From Streptomyces globosus (GTDB lineage Bacteria; Actinomycetota; Actinomycetes; Streptomycetales; Streptomycetaceae): a DNA stretch of 64,000 nucleotides. The position numbers and the translations under genes are program-made. The notes beneath the pieces are model-generated. The model did no database searches, was not told the DNA's origin, and saw only the letters and a list, made by a program, of their open reading frames with translations. Position 1 is the first letter of the stretch; the number at the start of each line of letters is the position of its first letter. Shown here piece after piece: positions 41,654 through 54,321 of this stretch. The stretch lies in NCBI RefSeq assembly GCF_003325375.1, contig NZ_CP030862.1, forward strand, positions 5,523,501-5,587,500, written 5' to 3'.

Positions 41654-42137
41654 CTAGGGGGCAAGACCGGACACATGGCTACCGGCCCGCCGGAGGGTGT
41701 CCTTCGTGGCGGAGACATAGGCCGACTTCATGTCGGATTCCTGCTGCGCCAGATCCGCGATGACGGCGGGGATTCCGACACCGACCGGGGTGGACGTGTC
41801 AAGGTACGGCTCTTCGACACTGACCAGCCGAACGCCGTGCGATTCCAGCTCCTCGATGGTCCGCATGGCTTCCGGCGCGCCACGGCGCGTGAGGCGGGAC
41901 AGCGAGAAGACGACCACCGCGTCCACGTGCCCGCCACGTACAGCAGCCATCATCTCCTCGAACCCCGGACGGTGGATGCTGGGGTCCCATCCGGACTTTC
42001 CTGCGTCCTCGAAGTGGCCCGCCACATTCGACCCTCGAGCTGATGAGTGACGCGCACCGGTCGCGCTGCGCCACGGGTGGCGCCTGTGAATCGTCCTCAC
42101 GACGCTTTGACTGACGGATGTAGGAGACTGCTCGCAC
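41654..42137 (-). pseudogene. Serine recombinase remnant (frameshifted, truncated)
   Basis: The GTG at 42137 opens MRAVSYIRQSKRRED, the N-terminus of a serine recombinase with the nucleophile Ser in RQS. Near 42040 the frame breaks; in another frame the resolvase domain continues as AGHFEDAGKSGWDPS, DAVVVFSLSRLTRRG and DLAQQESDMKSAY. The 484-nt length is not a multiple of three, fitting a 1-nt insertion or 2-nt deletion. The reading ends after ~160 codons, so the recombinase zinc-ribbon/coiled-coil C-terminus is missing. It was probably the integrase of an element now lost. Confidence 0.75.
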
Positions 42138-42187
42138 CTGGTCAATGCCAGTGCAGTGCCCGGCCTGTTCTTCCTGAGAGGTGTCAT

Positions 42188-42571
42188 GTGCCTAGCGTGG
42201 TAAAGATCAACGTCCTGACCGTGCCGGCCGAGCAGCGCGAGGTCCTGGAGCAGCGGTTCGCGTCGCGGGCCGGGGCAGTGGAGGGTTCCGACGGATTCGA
42301 GTGGTTCGAGCTGCTGCGCCCGGTGGAGGGCACGGACCAGTACCTCGTCTACACGCGCTGGCGTTCGGAGGAGGACTTCCAGGCGTGGATGGAGGGGCCG
42401 ATGAAGGCCGCGCACCAGGGCGGCGGCGCGGGTGCGGGCGCTGGTGCGGGCGCGGGCGCGGGCGAGCGTCCGAAGCCGGCGGCTTCGGCGTCGACGGTGT
42501 GGTCGTTCGAGGTCGTCCAGCAGGCGGGGCCGAAGGGCGGCGCCGGGGCCGGGGCCGCCGCCGACCGGTAG
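42188..42571 (+). CDS. Antibiotic biosynthesis monooxygenase-domain protein
   Basis: This 127-aa protein has an ABM ferredoxin-like fold: VVKINVLTVPAEQREVLEQRF, GSDGFEWFELLRPVEGTDQYLVYTRW and EEDFQAWMEG. The family includes heme-degrading and cofactor-free monooxygenases, so the reaction is open. A (Gly-Ala)n run of about 8 units interrupts the domain before the last strand (TVWSFEVVQ). GTG at 42188 follows GAGAGG. Confidence 0.8.
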   Translation: MPSVVKINVLTVPAEQREVLEQRFASRAGAVEGSDGFEWFELLRPVEGTDQYLVYTRWRSEEDFQAWMEGPMKAAHQGGGAGAGAGAGAGAGERPKPAASASTVWSFEVVQQAGPKGGAGAGAAADR

Positions 42572-42616
42572 GCGCCGGCCCGGCCCGGGCCCCGGGGGCG
42601 GCGCCGGGGCCGGGCG

Positions 42617-43012
42617 TCACCGCCAGAAGGCGTCCTCCTCGTCGATGTCCTGGGTGCACTCGTCGATGTCGGTGATCTTTCCGCCGACGATGGTGAAGAA
42701 GAGCCCCTGCTGCACCTCCAGGCCGCGGTCGCCGCGGTCGCCGTAGAAGGTGTGGACGGCCATCGCGTGGCCGCGCCCGTCCACGAGCACCGAGTGCAGT
42801 TCGATCCGTACCGTGCCGCCGGTCTCCTCACCGATCCGGCGGTACAGGTCGAGGACGGCCTCACGGCCCTTGTGGTGGCCGGACAGCGGGTTGCTGCCGG
42901 GCACGTGGTGGATGACGTCGGCGGTCATCAGGGCTCCGAGGGCCTGCATGTCGCCCTTGCCGAAGGCTTCGTAGCCGCGGCGGACGAGGGCAGCGTCAGG
43001 GTGTTCGGACAT
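42617..43012 (-). CDS. SnoaL-like / NTF2-fold protein
   Basis: This 131-aa protein has VRRGYEAFGKGDMQALGALMTADVIHHVPG at the start, GREAVLDLYRRIGEE, HAMAVHTFYGDR and FFTIVGGKITDIDECTQD, the cone-shaped NTF2 fold of SnoaL-like proteins. Members act as small isomerases, cyclases or binding proteins. Nothing in the context fixes its role. Confidence 0.82.
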   Translation of the reverse strand: MSEHPDAALVRRGYEAFGKGDMQALGALMTADVIHHVPGSNPLSGHHKGREAVLDLYRRIGEETGGTVRIELHSVLVDGRGHAMAVHTFYGDRGDRGLEVQQGLFFTIVGGKITDIDECTQDIDEEDAFWR

Positions 43013-43256
43013 GGCGTTCCCGCCCTCCCGTTGATGCGATTAACCCCTTTTCCTATCATTGGTCCGCCTCTGTGGATATTCCACGCGTCGCCCGCCGCCC
43101 CTCCTCCACACTGGCGCCATGACCACACACACGACACCCCCGCGCCCGCCCCGATCCCCACGCACACCCTCACTCACGCCCGCACCCGCAAGCCGCCCCG
43201 CCCCGGAACCGGCGGCCGCCGCCTCCGGGCGGCGGAGAGACGCCGCGGGACGGCGC

Positions 43257-45323
<2,067 letters not shown>

Positions 45324-45391
45324 CCGTTCCTCCTCGGGCCGATCAACATCTCCATCCTGAGCGGTGTGTCCGGTTATGGCCTCTCGGGAGG

Positions 45392-45420
45392 TTGGGCGGG
45401 CTGCGAAGGGTCTGCATAAT
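45392..45420 (+). promoter_or_regulatory. Predicted promoter (TTGGGC - 17 bp - CATAAT)
   Basis: A -35-like TTGGGC at 45392 and -10-like CATAAT at 45415 with the ideal 17-bp spacer precede the 45449 gene by 28 nt. Confidence 0.5.
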
Positions 45421-45448
45421 CGCAGGCAATGCCCAGGGAGGGAGTCCA

Positions 45449-46504
45449 GTGAGCGCTGAGCGCTGTCCAGATTGCGACGCTGCGGGCGTCGACTGCGGGT
45501 GCGCGCCGGGCACGGGCGGGGGCGGTTTCGAGCCACTGAGGGTCCGCCCGTACGTGACGCTGCCCCACCCGGGCGCCCCCGCGGACCGCGCCCAGCAGCC
45601 GCCGCACCCTGCACAGCCGCCGGTGCACGGCGTCACCGCCGACCACGGACGACCGCACACGCCTCCGCCCGGGCCCGCCCCCGAGGCGGCGACCCCGGCG
45701 TACGGCATACCCGTATGGCCGGACACCCCGCCACAGGCGTACTGGGCGGCCGAAACGGCACCCCAGCCGCCGGTCCCGCCGATACCGGCCGGACCGTCGG
45801 CGACACCGCCGGCACCGGCCCCGCCGGCCCAGGTCCAAGACCTCGGCCTGCTCGCACCACCGCACACCACAGGGGAAAGGGGAGAGGGAGGGGGCGGGGG
45901 CGGGGCCCCCAGGCGGAAGCGGACCGGCGGCGGCTCCCGGCGCCGACGGTTCCCGACGGTGCTGGCGGGCACCGGCACGGTGGTCGCCGTGGGCACGGTG
46001 GCGCTGGCGATGGGCATGCTGTCGCGTTCCGTCGAGAGCGACACGGTCCTCCTGGATGCCAAGCCCTCGGCGCCCGCCGCGAGCGTCCTCCCGACGACCC
46101 CGACGGAGTCCGCCTCCCCCTCCGCCGCCCCCACCAGGTCGGCGTCCCGCTCCGCGTCTCCGAGGGCGTCGAAGTCGGCGTCCCCGTCACCCACCGCGTC
46201 GGCTCCGTCAACCGCCGCGGCCCCGGCCGCACCGCCCACCACGCCGAGCCCCAGCCGTTCGGCGACCGGCTCCGCATCGCCGTCGAAGGCACCCATCCTC
46301 CGCCAGGGCGACTCGGGGCCGGAGGTGGAGAAGATGCAGCGGCTCCTGGCGGCCAACGGCGTGTACCGCGGCAGGATCACCGGCCGGTTCGACAGCCGTA
46401 CCAAGGAAGCCGTCGCGGAATTCCAGTGGCGCAACGACATCTACGACGACGGCTACGGCGTCTACGGGCCCGCCACCCGCAAGGCCCTGGAGCGCACCGC
46501 CTGA
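45449..46504 (+). CDS. Membrane-anchored peptidoglycan-binding protein
   Basis: This is a 351-aa protein. It starts with a small Cys motif (RCPDCDAAGVDCGC), followed by a long Pro-rich cytoplasmic stretch, a basic patch and one membrane helix (TVLAGTGTVVAVGTVALAMGM, ~175-195). An outer Ser/Pro/Thr linker precedes a C-terminal PG_binding_1 domain (LRQGDSGPEVEKMQRLLAANG, GRFDSRTKEAVAEFQ, YGPATRKALE). The domain should bind the cell wall from the outside. GTG at 45449 has GGGAGGGAG upstream. Confidence 0.85.
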   Translation: MSAERCPDCDAAGVDCGCAPGTGGGGFEPLRVRPYVTLPHPGAPADRAQQPPHPAQPPVHGVTADHGRPHTPPPGPAPEAATPAYGIPVWPDTPPQAYWAAETAPQPPVPPIPAGPSATPPAPAPPAQVQDLGLLAPPHTTGERGEGGGGGGAPRRKRTGGGSRRRRFPTVLAGTGTVVAVGTVALAMGMLSRSVESDTVLLDAKPSAPAASVLPTTPTESASPSAAPTRSASRSASPRASKSASPSPTASAPSTAAAPAAPPTTPSPSRSATGSASPSKAPILRQGDSGPEVEKMQRLLAANGVYRGRITGRFDSRTKEAVAEFQWRNDIYDDGYGVYGPATRKALERTA

Positions 46505-47154
46505 TGCCCACGAAGCCGCCGCCTGCCCGGAGCAGGGGCCGTGGCGGGCTGCCCTGCGCCCGACCCGGCCGAGGTCCCGGCTGACGAGGCCGTACGACGT
46601 CCCCTGCCCCGCGTGCCGCTGCCCGCGCACAGCATGGCCGGCGGGCGGCCCGGGCGGCCCGGGCGGGCGCCGGCTCGCGGCCACCACGGGCCGCCGGCAC
46701 GCGAACCCACCTCACCCCCCGGCCCACCGGCCGCCGCACTCACCGTCGCCGACTCCCCGCGGGCCGGGCCCCGCCTTCGCCAGGCACCCCACCCGTCCTG
46801 ACGCCGACTCCTGTCAGGCAGGCCGGCCCTCACGGGTCCCTGCGGACGCCCTCCCCCGCAGGCTGTGTCACTCCCTGCCCTCCATGCGCTTCCCGATGTC
46901 CCCACGCCGCCCTCCACCCCGACGACCATGCGGCGCTCCGCCGGCAGAGCCGGGGAATGGCCGCCGTCAGAGCCCGCGCCCTCCCCTGCCGCCGCGGCCG
47001 CCCCGAGGCCCGGGTCTCGTCCGCATCCGGGGGCGATTGGCGCACCGGGCCCCTTGTTTTGTATCGTGTAGGAACAAAGTGGTTCCGTCCGCATTCCCTG
47101 ACCGGTGGGCGGAACCGCTTGTTTCTTTCTCCCGCCCCGTCTGGAGCCCCGCCG
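46505..47154. other. Gene-free interval with a large inverted repeat
   Basis: No gene with the codon pattern of the neighbours is seen in these 650 nt. The only structure found is an imperfect 14-bp inverted repeat, AAGTGGTTCCGTCC (47077-47090) and GGGCGGAACCGCTT (47107-47120), with 12 of 14 pairs matching and a 16-nt loop. It lies 35 nt before the HAD gene. Confidence 0.5.
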
Positions 47155-47838
47155 ATGCCGGCCAGCACCACCACCGCCCCCGCCGTCCTCACCGCCAAGG
47201 CCCTCCTGCTGGACATGGACGGCACCCTGGTCAACTCGGACGCCGTGGTCGAGCGCTGCTGGCGGGAGTGGGCCGTCTCACACGGCCTCGACCCGGAGGA
47301 GGCCCTCAAGGTGGTCCACGGCCGGCAGGGCTACGCCACGATGGCGATCCTGCTGCCCGACCGCCCGATGGAGCTCAACCACGCAGAGAACGCGGTGATG
47401 CTCGCCCGCGAGACCGCCGACACCGACGGCGTCGTCCCGATCGGCGGGGCTCCGGAGTTCATGCGGGCCATCGCCGGGCTGCCGCACGCCCTGGTCACCT
47501 CCGCCGACGCCGCCCTGGCCTCGGCCCGGATGGAAGCCGCCCGGCTGCCGCTGCCCGAGGTGCGCGTCACCGCCGAGTGCGTCGAGGCCAGCAAGCCGCA
47601 CCCCGAGGGCTTCCTGAAGGGCGCGGCGGCACTGGGTGTCGACCCCGCCGACTGCATCGTCTTCGAGGACTCCGCCGCCGGCATAGCCGCAGGCAAGGCC
47701 GCAGGCATGCGCGTGATCGGCATAGGCCCGCGCGCCGCGAAGCACAGCCCCGCGGCCCACGTCCCCGACCTGGCGTCCGTCGAGGTGGCCGCCGCTCCCG
47801 ACGGCTCGATCCACCTCACCCTCACCCCCGCCGCCTGA
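47155..47838 (+). CDS. HAD-superfamily sugar-phosphatase-like hydrolase
   Basis: This 227-aa protein has LLDMDGTLVNSDAVVERCW (motif I, both catalytic Asp), LVTSADAAL (motif II), SKPHPEGF (motif III Lys) and VFEDSAAGIAAGKAAG (motif IV), with a small helical cap. It belongs to the HAD-IA group that dephosphorylates small sugar phosphates; substrate unknown. ATG at 47155 follows GGAG. The inverted repeat in its leader may regulate it. Confidence 0.85.
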   Translation: MPASTTTAPAVLTAKALLLDMDGTLVNSDAVVERCWREWAVSHGLDPEEALKVVHGRQGYATMAILLPDRPMELNHAENAVMLARETADTDGVVPIGGAPEFMRAIAGLPHALVTSADAALASARMEAARLPLPEVRVTAECVEASKPHPEGFLKGAAALGVDPADCIVFEDSAAGIAAGKAAGMRVIGIGPRAAKHSPAAHVPDLASVEVAAAPDGSIHLTLTPAA

Positions 47839-48018
47839 CCTGGCGTCACGGCAGCCGCGCCGGCCCGGGGAGGCGAGAACCGCCCCGGGCGGCACACCGG
47901 CCCCCGCACCCCCGTACGCACGTACGCCCGACGGGGACTGGGGCCGGGGCCGGGGCCGGGAACCGGCCGGACCGGCACCCCGCCTCACCTCCGCCCCGGC
48001 CGCGTACCCAGGCCAGGC

Positions 48019-48612
48019 TCAGCCGACGACGGCCTCGTACAGGGAGAACCCGCCCAGGGCGGTCATCACGGCAGCCGCGATCTTCGTGATGAGGCGGAGG
48101 GGGACGTACTTCATGAGGGTCCGGCCGCCGAGGATGCCGATGCCGGCGACGGCCCAGAGAGCCAGTACGGCACCGATGCCGACCGAGAGCGGGTTGTCGT
48201 AGCGGGCGGCGAGGTTGGCGGTCATGATCTGCGTGAGGTCGCCGAACTCGGCGACGAGGATCAGCATGAAGCCGGCGCCCGAGACCTTCCAGAAGGACTG
48301 GTCGGCGGGCGGCTTGACATCCTCGTCCCCGTCGCCCGTCTTCAGCAGCAGCATCGCCGCGCCGGCGAGGAAGAGGACGCCGACGACGGCCTGCACGAGC
48401 CGGTGGGGCAGCAGGGTGAGGACGCTGCCGGCGGCGATGGCGAGCGCCACGTGCACGGCGAAGGCCGCGGCGACTCCGGCGAAGACGTACGAGGCGCGGT
48501 AGCGGGTGCCGAGGACCAGGCCGGCGAGGGCGGTCTTGTCGGGCAGTTCGGCGAGGAAGACGACGCCGAAGGCGATGGCCGTGACGGCGATGCTGAAGTC
48601 GGTGCTGAACAC
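48019..48612 (-). CDS. Manganese exporter, TMEM165/GDT1 (UPF0016) family
   Basis: This 197-aa protein has six membrane helices in two halves, each with the metal motif E-x-G/P-D-(K/R/L)-(T/S): FLAELPDKTALAGL near the start and LVAEFGDLTQIM in the second half. The family moves Mn2+ (and Ca2+) out of the cytoplasm. A Mn-sensing yybP-ykoY riboswitch lies in the leader, which supports manganese export. It stands alone. Confidence 0.9.
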   Translation of the reverse strand: MFSTDFSIAVTAIAFGVVFLAELPDKTALAGLVLGTRYRASYVFAGVAAAFAVHVALAIAAGSVLTLLPHRLVQAVVGVLFLAGAAMLLLKTGDGDEDVKPPADQSFWKVSGAGFMLILVAEFGDLTQIMTANLAARYDNPLSVGIGAVLALWAVAGIGILGGRTLMKYVPLRLITKIAAAVMTALGGFSLYEAVVG

Positions 48613-48768
48613 GGGGCTGGGACCTCGATCGGTGGGCGGTCGGGCGCCGCTGTTCCGAGAGACCTGGAGTGCTGTGTCAGGGGTCGCTTCGGCTCGGCGG
48701 CGCCCTGACGGTGTTCGGTGCGTCCGTGGCGGTGCACGGGTGCGGTGAACGCGGACAGGACACTGCGG

Positions 48769-48873
48769 CCGAAGGTCTCGCTGGCCGACCGCGGTGTGCG
48801 GCCTGCCTCCGGGCGCCGGCTGGGTGGCCCAGCAGTATGTCGACGGTCCGGCGAAGAGCTACTCCCCTTCTGC
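48769..48873 (-). ncRNA. yybP-ykoY manganese riboswitch
   Basis: On the minus strand the leader opens with GAAGGGGAGTAGC and closes with GCGAGACCTTCGG, the two conserved ends of the yybP-ykoY aptamer, with GC stems between. It ends 156 nt upstream of the exporter start. The sense is normally to switch on exporter expression when Mn2+ is high. The region upstream to 49218 holds no gene. Confidence 0.85.
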
Positions 48874-49218
48874 TCCGCCAAGGATACGCGACGGCGCGGC
48901 CGCTGAAACGAGGCAGGCGGCCCGGTCACGACATGTCGGGAAGCCCCGCGGAGGCGTGCGGCGGGGGCACCCGCTGCCCCCGCCGGCCCACCCCTTCCCC
49001 CCGCCCCCGGAAGCCGGGCCTCCGCCGTGCCCGCCCTCCGGAACCCCAACGTCCGCTCAGTCCGGGGAAGTTGCCCGCTCACAAGCCTGACGTGCACATG
49101 TCGCAAGCCGGTAACCTTGCGCCCGCCGACCCGCAATCCGGCACCGCCACCCTGGCCGCGGCCCCCTCCCACGGGGCCTTCCGGCCGCCACACCCCCACC
49201 ACCCCAGGGAGCTCCCCC

Positions 49219-49881
49219 ATGGCCCTCTCGGCCCGCATACCCTCCGTCTACGCGCGTCGCATCGGCGTGCTCGCGTCCTCCGCCGCCCTTGCCTCCCTCG
49301 CGTCCCTCGTGAGCGCCCCCGCCGCGCACGCCGCCCCGCCCACCCCCATCAGCGCCTCCTCCGCCCGGGCCTACCTCGCCACCGTCACACCCCGCACCGA
49401 AGGCTCCCTGACCGGCTACAGCCGCTCCCTGTTCCCGCACTGGAGCACCGTCTCCGGCACCTGCAACACCCGCGAGACGGTCCTCAAGCGGGACGGCTCG
49501 GGCGTCGTCACGGACTCCTCCTGCGCCTCCGTCCGCGGCTCCTGGTTCTCCGAGTACGACGGCGCCACCTGGACCGCCGCCTCCGACATCGACATCGACC
49601 ACGTCGTCCCGCTGGCCGAGGCCTGGCGCTCCGGGGCGTCCTCCTGGACCACCTCCAGGCGCCAGCAGTTCGCGAACGACCTCACCCGACCGCAGCTCAT
49701 CGCGGTCACCGACCACGTCAACCAGGCCAAGGGCGACAAGGACCCCTCCGACTGGATGCCCTCCCGCACCTCCTACCGCTGCACCTACGCCCGTATGTGG
49801 GTCCACGTGAAGCAGTACTGGGGCCTGGGCATGGACTCCGCGGAGAAGACGGCCCTGGTCAACGAACTGAACGCCTGCTGA
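49219..49881 (+). CDS. Secreted HNH nuclease (DUF1524/GmrSD-type)
   Basis: This 220-aa protein has a signal peptide (RRIGVLASSAALASLASLV, cleavage near AHAA). Its nuclease core is built on DIDIDHVVPLAEAWRSG (DHVVPLAE) with NDLTRPQLIAVTDHVNQAKGDKDPSDW, the HNH metal/catalytic pattern of secreted DUF1524 nucleases. Four Cys (TCNTRE, SSCASV, YRCTYAR, LNAC) may form disulfides. It would degrade extracellular DNA or RNA. ATG at 49219 follows AGGGAG. Confidence 0.88.
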   Translation: MALSARIPSVYARRIGVLASSAALASLASLVSAPAAHAAPPTPISASSARAYLATVTPRTEGSLTGYSRSLFPHWSTVSGTCNTRETVLKRDGSGVVTDSSCASVRGSWFSEYDGATWTAASDIDIDHVVPLAEAWRSGASSWTTSRRQQFANDLTRPQLIAVTDHVNQAKGDKDPSDWMPSRTSYRCTYARMWVHVKQYWGLGMDSAEKTALVNELNAC

Positions 49882-49998
49882 GGGCCGCCCGGACGTCCGC
49901 CCCCGCCCGGCCCCGGGTCCTTTTCCCCCGCCCGGGGGAGGCCCGCCACCCCCTCCCCGTCGTACCGTGACCACAGGGTCGTCAGGAGGGGGAGTTCG

Positions 49999-51675
<1,677 letters not shown>

Positions 51676-51807
51676 GGGCCGGGACCCGCGCGCCGGGCGG
51701 GCGGGTCACGGGCGTACGCTGTGTGGCTGTCAAGCCGCTCCTGCCGCTCCCCCGCGACGTCGCGGCGCTGCATGCCGTCGCACGCCAACCGGACTGGGGA
51801 GTCCCGC

Positions 51808-52425
51808 TTGTTTGAGACGCTGGGGTCGCTGACCACGAGCCCGTGGATCTACGCCGTGGTGGCCTTGTCGGTGGTGCTGGACGTGTTCCTGCCGGTATTG
51901 CCGAGCGGCGTCCTGGTGATCACGGCGGCTGCGGCCGCGGCGGCGGCCGGCGCTGCCGGTCCGGTGCCCGTGCCGGAGCAGGTGCCGGACATCGCGGCGC
52001 TCCTGGTGATCGCCGCGACGTCGTCGGTGCTGGGTGACATGGCGGCGTTCCGGGTGGCCCGGCGCGGCGGGGGCCGGCTGGAGCGGGCCATCGCCCGGTC
52101 CCGCAGGCTGACGCTCGCCCAGGAGCGCCTCGGCACGGCGCTGGCCCGAGGCGGCGGCGCCCTGGTCGTGATCGCCCGGTTCGCGCCCGCCGGCCGGTCG
52201 GTGGTCTCCCTCGGCGCCGGCAAGACCCACCGCAAGGTCAGGGAGTTCCTTCCCTGGTCGGCACTGGCCGGCATGGCCTGGGCCGGCTACAGCGTCGCCC
52301 TGGGCTACTTCGGTACGCAGTGGCTGGGCGCGGCCTGGCTCGGCACCGCCGTGTCGGTACTGGCCCTGTTCGCCGCGGGGGCCCTGGCGGGCTTCGTGAT
52401 CCGCCGCCCGTCGCCGGCGGTATAG
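51808..52425 (+). CDS. DedA-family membrane protein
   Basis: This 205-aa protein has hydrophobic segments, IYAVVALSVVLDVFLPVLPSG near the start, SSVLGDMAAFRVAR, VIARFAPAGRSVVSLGAG and FLPWSALAGMAWAGYSVALGY: the DedA/SNARE-associated pattern with the conserved R-F-x-P-x-G-R motif. DedA proteins move lipid carriers such as undecaprenyl phosphate across the membrane. I choose a TTG start at 51808 because GGGGAG precedes it by 7 nt and the upstream extension is not membrane-like. Confidence 0.82.
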   Translation: MFETLGSLTTSPWIYAVVALSVVLDVFLPVLPSGVLVITAAAAAAAAGAAGPVPVPEQVPDIAALLVIAATSSVLGDMAAFRVARRGGGRLERAIARSRRLTLAQERLGTALARGGGALVVIARFAPAGRSVVSLGAGKTHRKVREFLPWSALAGMAWAGYSVALGYFGTQWLGAAWLGTAVSVLALFAAGALAGFVIRRPSPAV

Positions 52426-52608
52426 CAGCAGCGGCAACACGTACGCGTCACGCATCCCCCGGACGGCGCACCGGCTCACCCGTTCACCCAGCCTGAATCG
52501 CCGTGCCCGGCGGGGGCTCCTAGCGTCGCAGAGAGGCGCACAGCCGAATTCCGCGTCACATCCGTGGCGGGGTCGCGCCGTTTCGAGGAGCCCCGAGGAG
52601 TTCTCTCC

Positions 52609-53106
52609 ATGACCGCCAAGCTGCCGAACCGCCGCCTGCTGGGCCTCGCGGCCGCGACGCTCGCCGTGGCCGCCGCGACCGCCACTCCCGTCACCGCAGC
52701 CCCGTCCGTCACGTCACCGACCGCGACGGTCTCCCCGACCAGTGCCGCCCCTGGCAGCCGCGTCAGCCTCACGCTCCGCGGCTGCGCGACCCGGGCGGCC
52801 AGGGCCACGTCCACCGCCTTCGGCGATGCCCGCCTCGCCCCGGCGACGGGCGACGGCACAGCCCTCTTCGGTTCGGCGACCGTCTACAACAACGCCTCCA
52901 CGGGTGCGCACTCGGTCACCTTCGACTGCGGCGACGGCTCCAGGATCACGGTGTCCCTGCAGGTCACCCCGGGCGCGGCCCGCGGCGGTACCGGCGGCAG
53001 CATCGGCGGCGCCAACCCGGCCCTGATCGCCGTCGGCGGCACCCTGGCCGCGAGCGCCCTCGGCGCGGGCGTCTGGGTGCTGCGCCGCCGCACCCGCACC
53101 ACCTGA
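52609..53106 (+). CDS. Secreted Thr/Ser-rich protein with C-terminal membrane anchor
   Basis: This 165-aa protein has a signal peptide (LLGLAAATLAVAAATATPVTAAP). An immunoglobulin-like beta stretch (ATVSPTSAAPGSRVSLTLRGC ... STGAHSVTFDCGDGSRITVSLQV) has two Cys likely forming a disulfide. A Gly-rich linker and a C-terminal hydrophobic helix with RRRTRTT end it. No sortase signal is seen. Similar small wall-facing proteins are common in Streptomyces. ATG follows GAGGAG. Confidence 0.75.
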   Translation: MTAKLPNRRLLGLAAATLAVAAATATPVTAAPSVTSPTATVSPTSAAPGSRVSLTLRGCATRAARATSTAFGDARLAPATGDGTALFGSATVYNNASTGAHSVTFDCGDGSRITVSLQVTPGAARGGTGGSIGGANPALIAVGGTLAASALGAGVWVLRRRTRTT

Positions 53107-53121
53107 CGGCCGGCGGGGCGG

Positions 53122-53349
53122 CTACGCGGCCGGCGCCGCCGCCCCCCGCACCTTCAGCCCTTCGAGCAGGTCCCGCGTCGCCTCGGCGACGGCGTCCACG
53201 GCGGCGTCGAAGACCTCCTGGTTGTGCGCGGCGGGCGCCCGGAAACCGGACACCTTCCGCACGTACTGCAGTGCGGCGGCGCGGATCTCCTCCTCGGTGG
53301 CCTTCTCGGGGATGGCGGGCGGTCGCAGCGTCTTGATGGAACGGCACAT
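53122..53349 (-). CDS. DUF2277-domain protein
   Basis: This 75-aa protein begins MCRSIKTLRPPAIPEKATEE and continues as a helical EEIRAAALQYVRKVSGFR...EVFDAAVDAVAEAT, the whole of the DUF2277 family, which is widely found in actinobacteria and has no known function. Confidence 0.85.
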   Translation of the reverse strand: MCRSIKTLRPPAIPEKATEEEIRAAALQYVRKVSGFRAPAAHNQEVFDAAVDAVAEATRDLLEGLKVRGAAAPAA

Positions 53350-53363
53350 ACCCCCACTATCCG

Positions 53364-54104
53364 CTACCGGGGCAGTTCCGCTCCGGACAGCTTCACGATC
53401 AAGGCGGCCTGGAGCCGCGCCCGCACCTCGGGGTCGGCGACCTCGTCGAGCAGCCCGACCGCCTGCTGCATGGCCGCGGCCGCCCGCCGGTCCTCCCTGA
53501 GGGACGCCGTCTGCGCGGCCATGTGCCGCAGCGCGATGTCGGCCCGCCGGTGGAGGAGCTGCCCGATCAGCGTGACGACCACCCCGACGGAACACGTCAC
53601 GACGCCGAGGTAGAGGTCCCCGGAGGTCTCGGCCCGCCACACGGCGAGCGCCACCCCGAACAGCAGGATCGCGGCCCCGGCCCCGGCGAACCACTGGCTG
53701 GTGACAAAGCTGCTCCGCGCCTGCGCCAGCCCATAGGCGTAGTACTCGACAAGCACGGACGTGAAGTCCCCGTCCCCCCGCCGCCCGCCCCGCGGAAGGG
53801 CCCCCACATCCGCGTACTTGGCATCCGGCTCCCCCTCCCGTTCCCCCATCCCTGCGAGCAGCCGCTCCCGCTCAACCCCCCGCCACCGCTCAAGCCTCTC
53901 CCCGAACAAGCCCACCACCCCCACAGCCGCCTGCCCGGACGCGCCCGGTGCCCCGCTCACTCCTCGCAGCCGCACTCCGCCCCGCTGCCGTACGAAGGTG
54001 CGGATGCGCCCCATCAGGAAGGCCGCCACCGGCCGCTGCACCCCGGTGCCGGCCACGGCAACGTGCGCGCCCGCAACCGGAACTGAACCGCTTCCCGAAC
54101 TCAT
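53364..54104 (-). CDS. TRADD-N-associated membrane-domain protein
   Basis: This is a 246-aa protein. The N-terminal ~110 residues are Gly/Ala/Arg-rich. Then EYYAYGLAQARSSFVTSQWFAGAGAAILLFGVAL leads into two membrane helices and a cytoplasmic coiled helix (RRADIALRHMAAQTASLREDRRAAAAMQQAV). This arrangement matches the membrane domain described with TRADD-N modules in bacterial conflict (anti-phage) systems. No effector domain is fused here and no partner gene is adjacent. The start at 54104 is tentative. Confidence 0.65.
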   Translation of the reverse strand: MSSGSGSVPVAGAHVAVAGTGVQRPVAAFLMGRIRTFVRQRGGVRLRGVSGAPGASGQAAVGVVGLFGERLERWRGVERERLLAGMGEREGEPDAKYADVGALPRGGRRGDGDFTSVLVEYYAYGLAQARSSFVTSQWFAGAGAAILLFGVALAVWRAETSGDLYLGVVTCSVGVVVTLIGQLLHRRADIALRHMAAQTASLREDRRAAAAMQQAVGLLDEVADPEVRARLQAALIVKLSGAELPR

Positions 54105-54283
54105 GCCCTCCGCGTGGCGCCCCCAACCAGCCGCCCACCCCGGCTCCGGAGCACGCGCGGGCGCTGCCCTGTGGTGTGCCGGGTGTGTCGGCCGGACCGG
54201 ATCGTGCACGATGCATGGCGCCGGTACATGCGTCGGCGGCGCCCAGGCAGCCGCGTGGGGGGTTGCCGTCACTTGCAGCGCTC

Positions 54284-54317
54284 AAAGGCCCCCCGCCAAG
54301 ATCGGCGGGGGGCCTTT
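54284..54317 (-). terminator. Terminator of tRNA-Val
   Basis: A perfect 14-bp stem (AAAGGCCCCCCGCC / GGCGGGGGGCCTTT) with a 6-nt loop ends 4 nt before the 3' end of the tRNA gene on the minus strand. Confidence 0.8.
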
Positions 54318-54321
54318 GTGC

